Part shown: in pieces, positions 29,112 through 38,633 of the stretch | Layout of the letters: the number at the start of each line of letters is the position of its first letter | Position numbering within the stretch: the stretch's first letter is position 1 | Source of the DNA: Rhynchopus euleeides | Lineage: Eukaryota; Euglenozoa; Diplonemea; Diplonemida; Diplonemidae | Assembly: GCA_963210315.1 (NCBI GenBank) | Contig: OY723259.1 | Coordinates: 186,001 to 250,000, forward strand | Reading direction: 5' to 3' | DNA length: 64,000 nucleotides | Notes under the pieces: model-generated | Told to the model about the DNA's origin: nothing | Seen by the model: the letters and a program-made list of their open reading frames with translations, nothing else | Databases searched by the model: none | Program-made: the position numbers and the translations under genes

Positions 29112-29590
29112 TGAAGGGCGGGGGGGTAGTGCAGGGGGACGACGTCACAGTCGGTCCTGCAGCGGGGAGAGGAAAGAAGAATGAGATACACCTTCGTCGT
29201 TCACGCAGAAGGGTGTGTTCGGTGTGATCTGGGCAGACCATATGCACCGATCAGCGTGTCTGAGGAAGACGTGAGGAATGCGAACAGAACAACTTCGTCA
29301 GACTTATTGTTGAGGCAGTGCAGCCACAGCATAGAGTGCTGCCAGCTGCACTGTTCAGCGCTTCGTTGCTTCGTTTCAGAGCCGCACACATTGGGGTGTG
29401 GTGTGGTGGAGCTGAAGCACCGCACCGTACAGCACCACCCATCACATGGCGACACACAAACACAACACACATGACTCTTGAAATGGGCTGGGGTGTCGAA
29501 CACACCAATCACCTGCTCCTGATGTGATCAGCACTGTCGCCACACACAGAGCAGAACAAAAGAAACAAGAATGGAATGGAATGGCAGAGC
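29112..29590 (-). repeat. 3' module R3 downstream of gene B
   Basis: Full-length copy abutting the stop of gene B. It is more than 95 percent alike by eye to 17778-18276. Confidence 0.65.
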
Positions 29591-32500
29591 TCACAGCGCA
29601 GACACGTCCCACACAAGTAGCTGCCCGTCGTGTCCTGCCGTGGCCACACGTGTGCCGCTGGGTGAGAAGCTCAGGCGGTGCACACCTCCCGCGTGCCCCA
29701 GAAGCGCTGCCACTGCCGCCCCGGTGCTGGTGCTCCACACCGCCACCGGGCCCACCCCAGCAGCAGCAACGAGGCGCCCATTGGGTGAGTGCTGCACGTC
29801 GAACACGATTCCAGACGTGTGACGCAGCCGCAGCCTCTCACTCGGGGCCTTCCCCGCCCACAGCCCGACACGCACCGTCCCGTCGTCCATCCCACGCGCA
29901 AGCTCGTCACCGCCCGGCGAGAAGGACAGCGCCGTCACACGCGCCCCAACAGATAGCACTGCCGCCTCCTGCTGACCGTTGTCCATCGCGAAGACACGCA
30001 CCGCTTCAGCGCCCTCCGTGTGCACCGTCATGGCAAGCAAGTGTGCCGCTGACGCACCGGATCCAGATCCAGAACCAACACCAGCAGGCAACACCGCCAC
30101 GTCACGTGCCGCCATGTGCAGCACTACTTTCGGCCGCACCCCCTGAACGGCGTCGTGCACACGGGTCACCTCCTCCACCCCGCCGGCCACGAGGAGGAGC
30201 CCGTCCGGCGAGAAGCGCACACGCCGCACAGGTCCTGCCGCCGCGTCCCCCTGCTCCAGGTCCAGCAGCACCGCCCCAGTCGTGGCGTCGCACACCACAA
30301 CACGCCCACCGGCCCCGCCCGCCGCGACACGCGCCCCGTCCGGCGAGAAGGCCACGTCGTGTGCAGCAAACCCACCGCACACGAGCGACCGCAGCTGTGC
30401 CCCGGTCGCAGCGCTGAAGACACGCACCACCCCGTCCGCACCGCCTGTCGCGATCTCCGCCCCGTCGGGCGAGTGTGCCACGCTCAGCACGCTGCCCGCG
30501 TGCTGGATGCGCAGCACACACCGCTGTGACGCCCCCACACCGCACACACCGGCAAACGTATGGGACGCTTCGCAGCTGTGTGGCACAGGTGTGGTTGTGG
30601 GTGTTGGAGGCGAAGGTGTTGACGGTGTTGGTGGTGAAGGTGTCGGAGGCACAGGTGTTGACGACGCGGGTGTTGCAGGTGAAGGAGTAGACGGTGCGGG
30701 AGTGACAGGCGTAGGTGTAGCAGGTGCAGGTGTCGACGGGGTCTCGCAGCGTGTCCCAGTCCAGACACACGCAGCCGCCTTGTTGCACTCCACCTGGTCG
30801 CACGCCGCACGGCACGGGGACGTGCTGCACTGCATGCCTGCCGCGTCCCACTGGCACACGGCAGACGCTGTGCAGACCGCCTCTGTCTGCCCTGTGCACC
30901 CTGTCGTCGGTGCCTGCACAAGGTGCTTCCCGAAAGTGCTGTTTGTGTCACACAGTGTATCCAGCACCTTCGGCCTCAGCTCGTCCATTTGCACATTCAT
31001 CATAAAGTCAGACCTCGACTCTGTCACAACCGGAGAAAACTTTGTCTCTGCGTTCTCATCAGCGGAAGTGCGGCCGCTGTAACGCCTGAGCACCACTCCG
31101 AAGGTAGTCACCTGTGCATCACGCAGCACCTGCACAGCATTGAGCAGGTTCGTCTTGAATTCTGGTTTGAACTCCGGGTCCTTAGATCTACCACAGCCGT
31201 TTGAACAAGCATCACCGTCGTAGTCCATCAGCCCACCATCCGCAATGACGATGACAACCTGCTTGCGCCAGGGCACTCTCTGGGTGGGACTGAATGTTGA
31301 CGTCCCCACCTCCATCAAGGCAGGGTGCAGGTACGTCCAGTTGCGCTGGTAGTTGTCTTCGTGCCACTGGAGATCTCCCTGCAGCTCGTCAAGCCGCCCT
31401 GACAGGAGCCCATCGGTGCATGCGCCCACAGCACACCCAGTGGTGTGCAACATAGCGGGTGTCGCAGCATGAGCAGAGAACTGGAGGAAGGCGATGCGGA
31501 ATCCTGTCTGGTCCTTCGACACACTTGCACCCACAGTGTGATCGTCCCCTGTGAAGGGAACTGACTGCACCCAGTCCCTCAGCAACGCCATCAGCCCATA
31601 GAAGCCGTGTGGGTGAGACCCGAAGGACCTTGACATCGACCCTGACGCGTCGATCAGGATTGCCAGGTCGAGGTCTGGGCATGACCCGATGCAATACTCG
31701 CTGCCCGACACGGCCTCCTGGTGCCACAGGCAGTTGGGGTCCGCCGTGCACCCACACTGGTCTGCTGGACTGTTGTAGTCGGTACACACAGCTGTGGGAG
31801 GTGAAGGTGTTGCAGGCGCAGGAGTCACTGGGGAAGGCGTTGCTGGTGTAGGTGTTGGAGGCGAAGGTGTCGCAGGTGCGTCAGTTGCAGGCGCGCCAGT
31901 TTGAGGTGCGGGTGTTGGAGGCGAAGGTGTCCTAGGTGCGGGTGCAGGTGCAGGAGTAGACGGGGCAGGAGTGTCAGGTGCAGGTGTAGCAGGTGCAGGT
32001 GTAGCAGGTGCAGGTGTAGCAGGTGCAGGTGTCGACGGGGACTCGCAGCGTGTCCCAGTCCAGACACACGCAGCCGCCTTGTTGCACTCCGCCTGGTCGC
32101 ACGCTGCGCGGCACGGGGACGTGCTGCACAGCATGCCTGCCGCGTCCCACTGGCACACGGCAGACGCTGTGCAGACCGCCTCACTCTGCCCTGTGCACCC
32201 TGTCGTCGGTGCCTGCACAAGGTGCTTCCCGAAAGTGCTGTTTGTGTCACACAGTGTATCCAGCACCTTCGGCCTCAGCTCGTCCATTTGCACATTCATC
32301 ATAAAGTCAGACCTTGACTCTGTCACAACCGGAGAAAACATTGTCTCTGCGTTCTCATCAGCGGAAGTGCGGCCGCTGAAACGCCTGAGCACCACTCCGA
32401 AGGTAGTCACCTGTGCATCACGCAGCACCTGCACAGCATTGAGCAAGTTCGTCTTGAATTCTGGTTTGAACTCCGGGTCCTTAGATCTACCACAACCGTT

Positions 32501-33139
32501 TGAACAAGCATCACCGTCGTAGTCCGTCAGCCCACCATCCGCAATGACGATGACGACCTGCTTGCGCCAGGGCACTCTCTGGGTGGGACTGAATGTTGAC
32601 GTCCCCACCTCCATCAAGGCAGGGTGCAGGTACGTCCAGCCGTTCGATGGATAGTTGGCTTCGTGCCACTGGAGATCTCCCTGCAGCTCGTCAAGCCGCC
32701 CTGACAGGAGCCCATCGGTGCACGCGCCCACAGCACACCCAGTGGTGTGCAACATAGCGGGTGTCGCAGCATGAGCAGAGAACTGGAGGAAGGCGATGCG
32801 GAATCCTGTCTGGTCCTTCGACACACTTGCACCCACAGTGTGATCGTCCCCTGTGAAAGGAACTGACTGCACCCAGTCCCTCAGCAACGCCATCAGCGCG
32901 TAGAAGCCGTGCGGGTGAGACCCGAAGGACCTTGTCATCGACCCTGACGCGTCGATCAGGATTGCCAGGTCGAGGTCTGGGCATGACCCGATGCAATACT
33001 CGCTGCCTGACACGGCCTCCTGGTGCCACAGGCAGTTGGGGTCCGCCGTGCACCCGCACTGGTCTGCTGGACTGTTGTAGTCGGTACACACAGCGTGCCC
33101 CAGCACGCACAGCCCCAGCAACACAAGGCACGGCTGCAT
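29591..33139 (-). CDS. Gene B: secreted protein with two vWA domains and a WD40 propeller
   Basis: 1182 residues from Met at 33139 (signal peptide MQPCLVLLGLCVLGHAVC). The first ectodomain unit (CTDYNSPADQCGCTADPNC, vWA with DASGS MIDAS at about 63, Cys modules, stalk) is followed near residue 450 by a second copy starting exactly at CTDYNSPADQ, the predicted mature N terminus, with its own MIDAS (about 496), Cys modules and second stalk. Seven WD40 blades (about 880-1182) end the protein and are nearly identical to gene A. The duplication thus copied everything between signal peptide and stalk. The first stalk includes TGAPATDAP units like those of gene D. Probably a surface or matrix binding protein, bivalent for its ligand. 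Confidence 0.88.
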   Translation of the reverse strand: MQPCLVLLGLCVLGHAVCTDYNSPADQCGCTADPNCLWHQEAVSGSEYCIGSCPDLDLAILIDASGSMTRSFGSHPHGFYALMALLRDWVQSVPFTGDDHTVGASVSKDQTGFRIAFLQFSAHAATPAMLHTTGCAVGACTDGLLSGRLDELQGDLQWHEANYPSNGWTYLHPALMEVGTSTFSPTQRVPWRKQVVIVIADGGLTDYDGDACSNGCGRSKDPEFKPEFKTNLLNAVQVLRDAQVTTFGVVLRRFSGRTSADENAETMFSPVVTESRSDFMMNVQMDELRPKVLDTLCDTNSTFGKHLVQAPTTGCTGQSEAVCTASAVCQWDAAGMLCSTSPCRAACDQAECNKAAACVWTGTRCESPSTPAPATPAPATPAPATPAPDTPAPSTPAPAPAPRTPSPPTPAPQTGAPATDAPATPSPPTPTPATPSPVTPAPATPSPPTAVCTDYNSPADQCGCTADPNCLWHQEAVSGSEYCIGSCPDLDLAILIDASGSMSRSFGSHPHGFYGLMALLRDWVQSVPFTGDDHTVGASVSKDQTGFRIAFLQFSAHAATPAMLHTTGCAVGACTDGLLSGRLDELQGDLQWHEDNYQRNWTYLHPALMEVGTSTFSPTQRVPWRKQVVIVIADGGLMDYDGDACSNGCGRSKDPEFKPEFKTNLLNAVQVLRDAQVTTFGVVLRRYSGRTSADENAETKFSPVVTESRSDFMMNVQMDELRPKVLDTLCDTNSTFGKHLVQAPTTGCTGQTEAVCTASAVCQWDAAGMQCSTSPCRAACDQVECNKAAACVWTGTRCETPSTPAPATPTPVTPAPSTPSPATPASSTPVPPTPSPPTPSTPSPPTPTTTPVPHSCEASHTFAGVCGVGASQRCVLRIQHAGSVLSVAHSPDGAEIATGGADGVVRVFSAATGAQLRSLVCGGFAAHDVAFSPDGARVAAGGAGGRVVVCDATTGAVLLDLEQGDAAAGPVRRVRFSPDGLLLVAGGVEEVTRVHDAVQGVRPKVVLHMAARDVAVLPAGVGSGSGSGASAAHLLAMTVHTEGAEAVRVFAMDNGQQEAAVLSVGARVTALSFSPGGDELARGMDDGTVRVGLWAGKAPSERLRLRHTSGIVFDVQHSPNGRLVAAAGVGPVAVWSTSTGAAVAALLGHAGGVHRLSFSPSGTRVATAGHDGQLLVWDVSAL

Positions 33140-33261
33140 CGTTGCCGACCGACACCTGCCAGCCCTCTCTGATGGTGTGTGGTGTGGTGGCACAGCTCCC
33201 CTGCAGGCAAAGCATGAACGCCACACGGGAAGGTGCAACAGGCGATGCTGCACAGGGAAGC

Positions 33262-33545
33262 TGCGTGCTTGCCTCCCAACACAGGCTGGCAGGGCTCTGG
33301 GATATCAAGCTTGCAGGGGAGGAGGCAGGGCTGGGGTGCGTGGGGGTGGGGTGGGGTGGGGCGGGCAGGTCCTCCTCGGGACAGGCACAGCCACAGCTGC
33401 TGTTTGCGCTTTCAACGGCATCGACACAAAGACACCTCAAGGCCTCGCCCGTCGCACCCACCTCCCCTCCACCTCTCTGCAAGGTTTGGAAGGGCGGCTG
33501 CAGCCCACAGCAGCTCAGCAGCTGTGGGGTGCAGAGGTCTGTGTA
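33262..33545 (-). promoter_or_regulatory. Shared 5' module of gene B
   Basis: Same landmarks as 15045-15370 (GGGATATCAAGCTTGCAGGG; GTGGGGTGGGGTGGGGCGGG; CTCCTCGGGACAGGC). It lies about 125-400 bp upstream of the gene B start. It diverges after GGGCGGCTGCAG, lacking the segment with GCTTCTGCCAGCCGACAGC. Confidence 0.6.
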
Positions 33546-34097
33546 CACAGAATTCCCTGCACTGATCGCCGCACCCTGTCACCTGCTGACGTCCGTGGGG
33601 GCACGTTCTGTGCCTCCCCTTCAAGCCATCAGTGGAGCACGCCCCGCACACACACGTTTTAGTTTAGTGTAGGACGCACCGTGCGAGCTCTAGTGCTGCC
33701 TCCACACTCACACACCTAACCCGTTGGAAGGGCAAGGACATCAAGCGATGGAGGGCCTCTTCATCGCTCTGGTCCGGCCTACCACGCAGACCACAGGAGA
33801 TTGTGCTATGTGTCCTCCACCAGGCGGACCGGGTGGACCCCGATGTCGCCCCCTTACCAGCAGATCACCATATGGGCCAAGCAGATCAAGAAGTGGGACC
33901 ACAGCAGGGGCTGCCCGAGGCAGCCTGGGGGAGCAGAGAGAGGCTGGAGGGGACAATGCAACGGGTGGAGAAGCTGGCCGAACGCAGAGAGGACTTCCAG
34001 GGAGCAGAGCACGGGATTGACGGGAGGGTGACACGCTGCGTCCTGGGTGGGGAGGGTGCTGCAACCACCAGTGGAGGACGCAGGGTGGGGGGGGGTA
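33546..34097. other. Intergenic, possible decayed coding fragment
   Basis: 33780-34060 (plus) has codon-like structure in one frame, with a helical, charged stretch (RLEGTMQRVEKLAERREDFQ). No family is recognised and no start or end can be defined. Confidence 0.3.
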
Positions 34098-35250
34098 GGG
34101 GGGGCCATATGTCCGTTTAAAAGCGTGAGAAAACCGAAAATTTCGGTTTTGCAAAAAATCGACCTTCTAGGTGGTTCTGACCCCAAAACCCTCTCCAAAC
34201 CACTCCGGAAACTGGTTTTCCGGCGGTTTTGACCATTATTGGAGCCCCCATTGCCCCAGAATCACGATGGCGAAAATAGTGCCCACCGGTGGTACCTGCC
34301 CACCCCTTCTATTTTGCCCACCACCACAACACATGAGTATCAATCACCCAGTAACCCTGGGGAGGACGATTCCGAGAATCCAGTCAGCAGACAGTGCAGC
34401 CAAACTCGAAAATACCGCTGTGGATGGCCAACGGTCCGAGAATGAAGTGGTTCAGCAACAGCAAGGAATGCAGCAAACTGGTGCCCACCGGTGGCCACCG
34501 CCATGCCATCCAAGATGGATATCGTTCTCTCTCTCTTGAGAAGGACGAGTCCGCATTCGACGAGTTTCCCGAGGAAGTTGCAGTACTGCCGGGAAGTAAC
34601 GATTTTGTGGAAGGATGCCACGGGACAGCGTCACAAGTACTTGATCATGCCCCAACTGCAAACCTGAGCCGTACTGCCCAGCTGGCGAAGTGTAAGCACA
34701 GTGCAAAAAGTCTCATGATGGCTGGTGGTTCTTTAATCCCAACGGATGCTGAACTCGAGGACTGTAACCATGTCCGTATTCCACGTGCCGAGGGATCGTG
34801 GCGGACGGTTAAACTTCATTGGCTGCCTGACGCAGTTCACTGAAGCGGATGAAGTTAGGGGGTTGCCAGAGCTGGCTGAGGATGACAACATCGCCCTCAC
34901 GCCAGACTTGAAGAAAATGACATCATTGAGGTCACAGTGGGGTCTCAATACACCCCTCCACCCGTTTCTTCATCCTCCAAATGCACACACACCAATCCGA
35001 GGCGTTTCCGGGGTAGAAAATATGGAGACTCCGATTTGGGGACTCAGCAGAAATGCCCACAGGTACCACCGGTGGGCACTTTTTTCGACATCGTGATTCT
35101 GACCCTCTCCGGGTGTCAAAAGGGGTCAAAACCGACCGATAACCCGTTTCCGGAGTGGTCTGGGGCACTTTGTGTGGTTTTTTTGACCCAGAAGTTCGAT
35201 TTTTTGCCAACCTGAAAAATGGCACTTTCTCACACACATATGGCCCCCCC
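34098..35250. mobile_element. 1153-bp TIR element (GGGGGGGCCATATGT ends), TA duplication
   Basis: Flanked by TA at 34096-34097 and 35251-35252. Ends of about 190 bp are inverted and diverged: GGGGGGGCCATATGT, AAAAAATCGA, ACCACTCCGGAAAC and GTGCCCACCGGTGGTACCTG occur on both sides in mirrored order. The middle (34394-34843 plus, 149 residues, with SLSLEKDESAFDEFPEE) reads like part of a protein but matches no transposase I know. Possibly captured or decayed coding DNA in a non-autonomous element. Confidence 0.8.
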
Positions 35251-35269
35251 TAGGGGGGGGGGGGGGGTA

Positions 35270-37092
35270 CACGGTGGACTCCCGCCCGGTCAGACACCCA
35301 CTTTGCAGTTTGGAAAATTAGCGGGTGTCCTGGCACCCGCTAGTGGGTGTCTCGGCACCCACTAGTGGGTGTCTGACACCCGCTACGCTACTATACTATA
35401 TTCTCGAGGTGAAAATCTGGCTGGATCAGGGGCATATCCTGGGATCCTGGCCGGGGTATCCCGGTATTAGAGAGAAGAGGGGGAGGGATGATGAGGAGGC
35501 CCCAGACCCCAGCCCCTGCCACTTGTCATTTGCGTGTTGCCTTTGCGTGTGCGCCTGTGCCTCCCTGTTCTGTATTTTTTTACCCTCACGGGTATCACGA
35601 TACAGGGCAGTCCCCCCCCTCCCCCCCCAAAAAATCGTTCGGATGTGTTTGGTATTTCCGAACGGAATTTTCCAGCGTCAAGACTGATACCTCGCCGTTT
35701 TCGAGTCAGTCACTTCCACCGCCGCTGCGATTTGCGTACCGGTAGTTGTGCAGAAATGCTAACATTTAATTTGCTCTGTGGAACCTGGACTGCACCTTCT
35801 GGGATGTGAGTCTGTAGATAGTTGGACAGTTGCGGTACCCATCTGTTAGAAAGCTGAAAGGAACCTTGTCGGGCGATCAAGGACGACTGAGGGTTCAGTT
35901 TGAGTTTAATGTGGTCCAAGGGTACAACAGACATCACTGCTTGCAGATCCCTCTTGCTTGTCCCTCTGGTAACTTCCAACGGCTCAAACTCCTCGACTTC
36001 CTTGGGTGGGCATTTGCCATACCTGACGTAAAACAGTGATGCTTCGTGCTAGTGGTGAACCTGACGTTAGTAAAGGAAGGGTGCTGCGGCTGTCCACGAG
36101 GGGCTCTGATGCCTCCTCACGGTGCCTGGTTGGTCGGTTCAGGTGAAACAGAGCAAATTTAGTGTTAGGGGGATGCCTCTGGTCAAGGCCTTTTCACAAA
36201 AATTGACCCACGGCGCCGAGTTGGGCCGTTGGTTCCTGGTTGTAGCTCGGTCTACGCCAGGTTCCACACCCCGTCATCGCAAAACGTACGCATACACAGA
36301 GGCAAACACAAGCCTCTGTGGTACGGGAGCATGGCGGGAGGAAATTTTGCCTTTTGGTCAAATAGGCACCCTTTTGGAAACAATTGACCCGCAGGGTGGC
36401 TGAGTCTTATCAGACAGGCCGACCTATATGTTGATCAGTGGAACCACACAACCTGTTCAACCTGCCCCCGGGGTGGAAGTCCACCCCTGCCGTAGCGTAA
36501 GATAAGCCTACGTCGACCCTCGTCGTCCTAGGACTGTGGAGTTCAGCAATCAAGGATGCGGAACTGCTGTGAGCTGCACACTCTCTTGACACACCTGCAC
36601 GTATCTGCGTTACACTCGTGGTAACCCCGAACCCTGTATTTACACAGGAGACTTCCATCTGGGACAGTTTCTGTTCCAGATGAGCTTTGGCAGTGGTAGC
36701 CATCTTTGCTATGGAGCCATCGTCATTGCTATCGTCGTCACTCGGACCCATGAGCAGCGGATACAATTGGTGTGGAAGGAGAGGGTGCAGTTCTGGATCA
36801 GCAGGTCTGAATCTGAAATTGACTGAACCCCACAGGTCTGAGATGACTCCAGTCGAAATCAGCAGGTCCCAGGTTGACCTGACATGATTTCCACCCAGAA
36901 TTACAGGGAATCCCCAGTAATTTGGTGGTGAAAAGAGGGTGCCAGACACCCGCTTTGGTGGTAAAAAGAGGGTGCTAGACACCCACTAGTGGGTGCCAGA
37001 CACCCGCCCAGAGGGTGCCAGACACCCACTAATTCCGCCAAACTAATCACCCTCTTTCAGACACCCACTTTGGCCTGTGGGAGTCCACCGTG
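35270..37092. mobile_element. 1823-bp TIR element (CACGGTGGACTCCC ends), TA duplication
   Basis: Starts 18 bases after the end of the preceding element. The ends CACGGTGGACTCCC are flanked by TA (35268-35269; 37093-37094). The subterminal regions hold arrays of palindromic CACCCACTAGTGGGTG and CACCCGCTAGTGGG words alternating with GTGTC spacers. The TIR and TA preference suggest the Tc1/mariner-pogo group. No transposase frame is recognised in the middle (short frames only). Same family as 60741-63089. Confidence 0.82.
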
Positions 37093-37697
37093 TAGGGGGT
37101 AGGGGGATGTAGGGAGTGAGAGATAAAAACGATGCTGCGACCATGGAATCCCCCCGGAACTGGCACAGACCTGGCAGAACCCATATGTGATCACATCGAA
37201 TGAAGGGGAAAATGATAAAAAAAGTGTAGGGTTTTGGTGGGGCCAGGAGAGGTCCAGTCGAAATATTACCATCAGCCCGCGGGCCGGGTTCTCACGTTGT
37301 GCGCTCTGGGGGCACTGCGCGGTGCCGGTTCGCTGAACCCAAACTGCCATACGGTCATCGCAGAAAGACGCCACTTCCCCGCCACTGCTGAGCATAAGTC
37401 CCAACTCCCAAATGGCTGGTCTTCTTCACCCTCACAATATGCTCTCTTCACTAGAGGTGGGGTCAGAACTTTTTGCGGCGAGTAAATGAACTCGACGCCG
37501 TCTGCAAGTGCTGCGCTGACAGCTGCGGCCGCACGCTGCAGCTGGCAGCCCTCGGATAGGAGAAGCACCAAGGCAGACATAAGGACGACAGGAAGGCAGG
37601 ATGTCTCAAGCTGGATGCCACAAACACTGTCGCCAGAGGCAGGGATCTCGGCACAACCAAGGGGGCCGGGATGACAACGTGAAGCGATTGAGGGAGG
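37093..37697. other. Intergenic with a partial S-like block
   Basis: 37490-37680 resembles module S (GCAAGTGCTGCGCTGACAGC, GGAGAAGCACCAAGGCAGAC, AAGGACGACAGGAAGGCAGG). The rest is not assigned. Confidence 0.4.
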
Positions 37698-38633
37698 GCT
37701 GGTGCAGGGGGATGACGTCACTGTCGGTCCTGCAGCGGGGAGAGGAAAGAAGAATAAGATACACCTTCGTCGTTCACGCAGAAGGGTGTGTTCGGTGTGA
37801 TCTGGGCAGACCACATGCACCGATCAGCGTGTCTGAGGAAGACGTGAGGAATGCGAACAGAACAACTTCGTCAGAATTCTTGTTGAGGCAGTGCAGCCAC
37901 AGCTCAGAGTGCTGCCAGCTGCGCTGCTCAGCGCTTCGTTGCTTCAGCACTTTATGGCCCCGAACGGGGCACAAAATATCAACGCTCAGTAAGTAAAGAA
38001 TCTTGTAGATATCTTTCGGGCTTCTGGGGTCTGACAAACACCTCCAGGCCAGATCCGAAGGGGCACGATGCGGGCAGCACCTGGATGCGAAGCGGCTTCT
38101 GACATCCCTCTCCTCGACGGAGAAGCACATCATCGGATCCGAGTCATCACAAAGCATGGCGCCTGAAGGCACCGCAGCCAGCTGGGCAAAGTGAAGGAAC
38201 AGAACAGGGGTGCACAGCCTCACGTCACTGAAGCAGTGATGTGCCGGCACAAAAAAGGTGTCGATAGGATACCGTGAGGCGATTGCAGGACTGCAGGAGA
38301 AGGCCGCCACTGGAGGAAGATGAACTCTTCGATGAAATCGCTAGAATTCTTGTTGAGGCAGTGCAGCCACAGCTCAGAGTGCTGCCAGCTGCACTGTTCA
38401 GCGCTTCGTTGCTTCGTTTCAGAGCCGCACACATTGGGGTGTGGTGTGGTGGAGCTGAAGCACCCCACCGTACAGCAGCACCCATCACATGGCGACACAC
38501 AAACACAACACACATGACTCTTGAAATGGGCTGGGGTGTCGAACACACCAATCACCTGCTCCTGATGTGATCAGCACTGTCGCCACACACAAAGCACAAC
38601 AAAAGAAACAAGAATGGAATGGAATGGCAGAGC
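37698..38633 (-). repeat. 3' modules R4 - spacer - R5 downstream of gene C
   Basis: R4 (37698-37945) is a truncated 3' module. It switches at GCGCTTCGTTGCTTC to an unrelated spacer (37946-38340), which shares GGCAAAGTGAAGGAACAGAACAG with module S. R5 (38341-38633) starts in mid-module at AGAATTCTTGTTGAGGCAG and runs to the gene C stop. Gene C thus also has two module copies behind it. Confidence 0.6.

Noticed and set aside
34098-37092. Long terminal repeat retroelement
   Set aside because: Ends are inverted, not direct, and TA-flanked; no reverse transcriptase motif is present.
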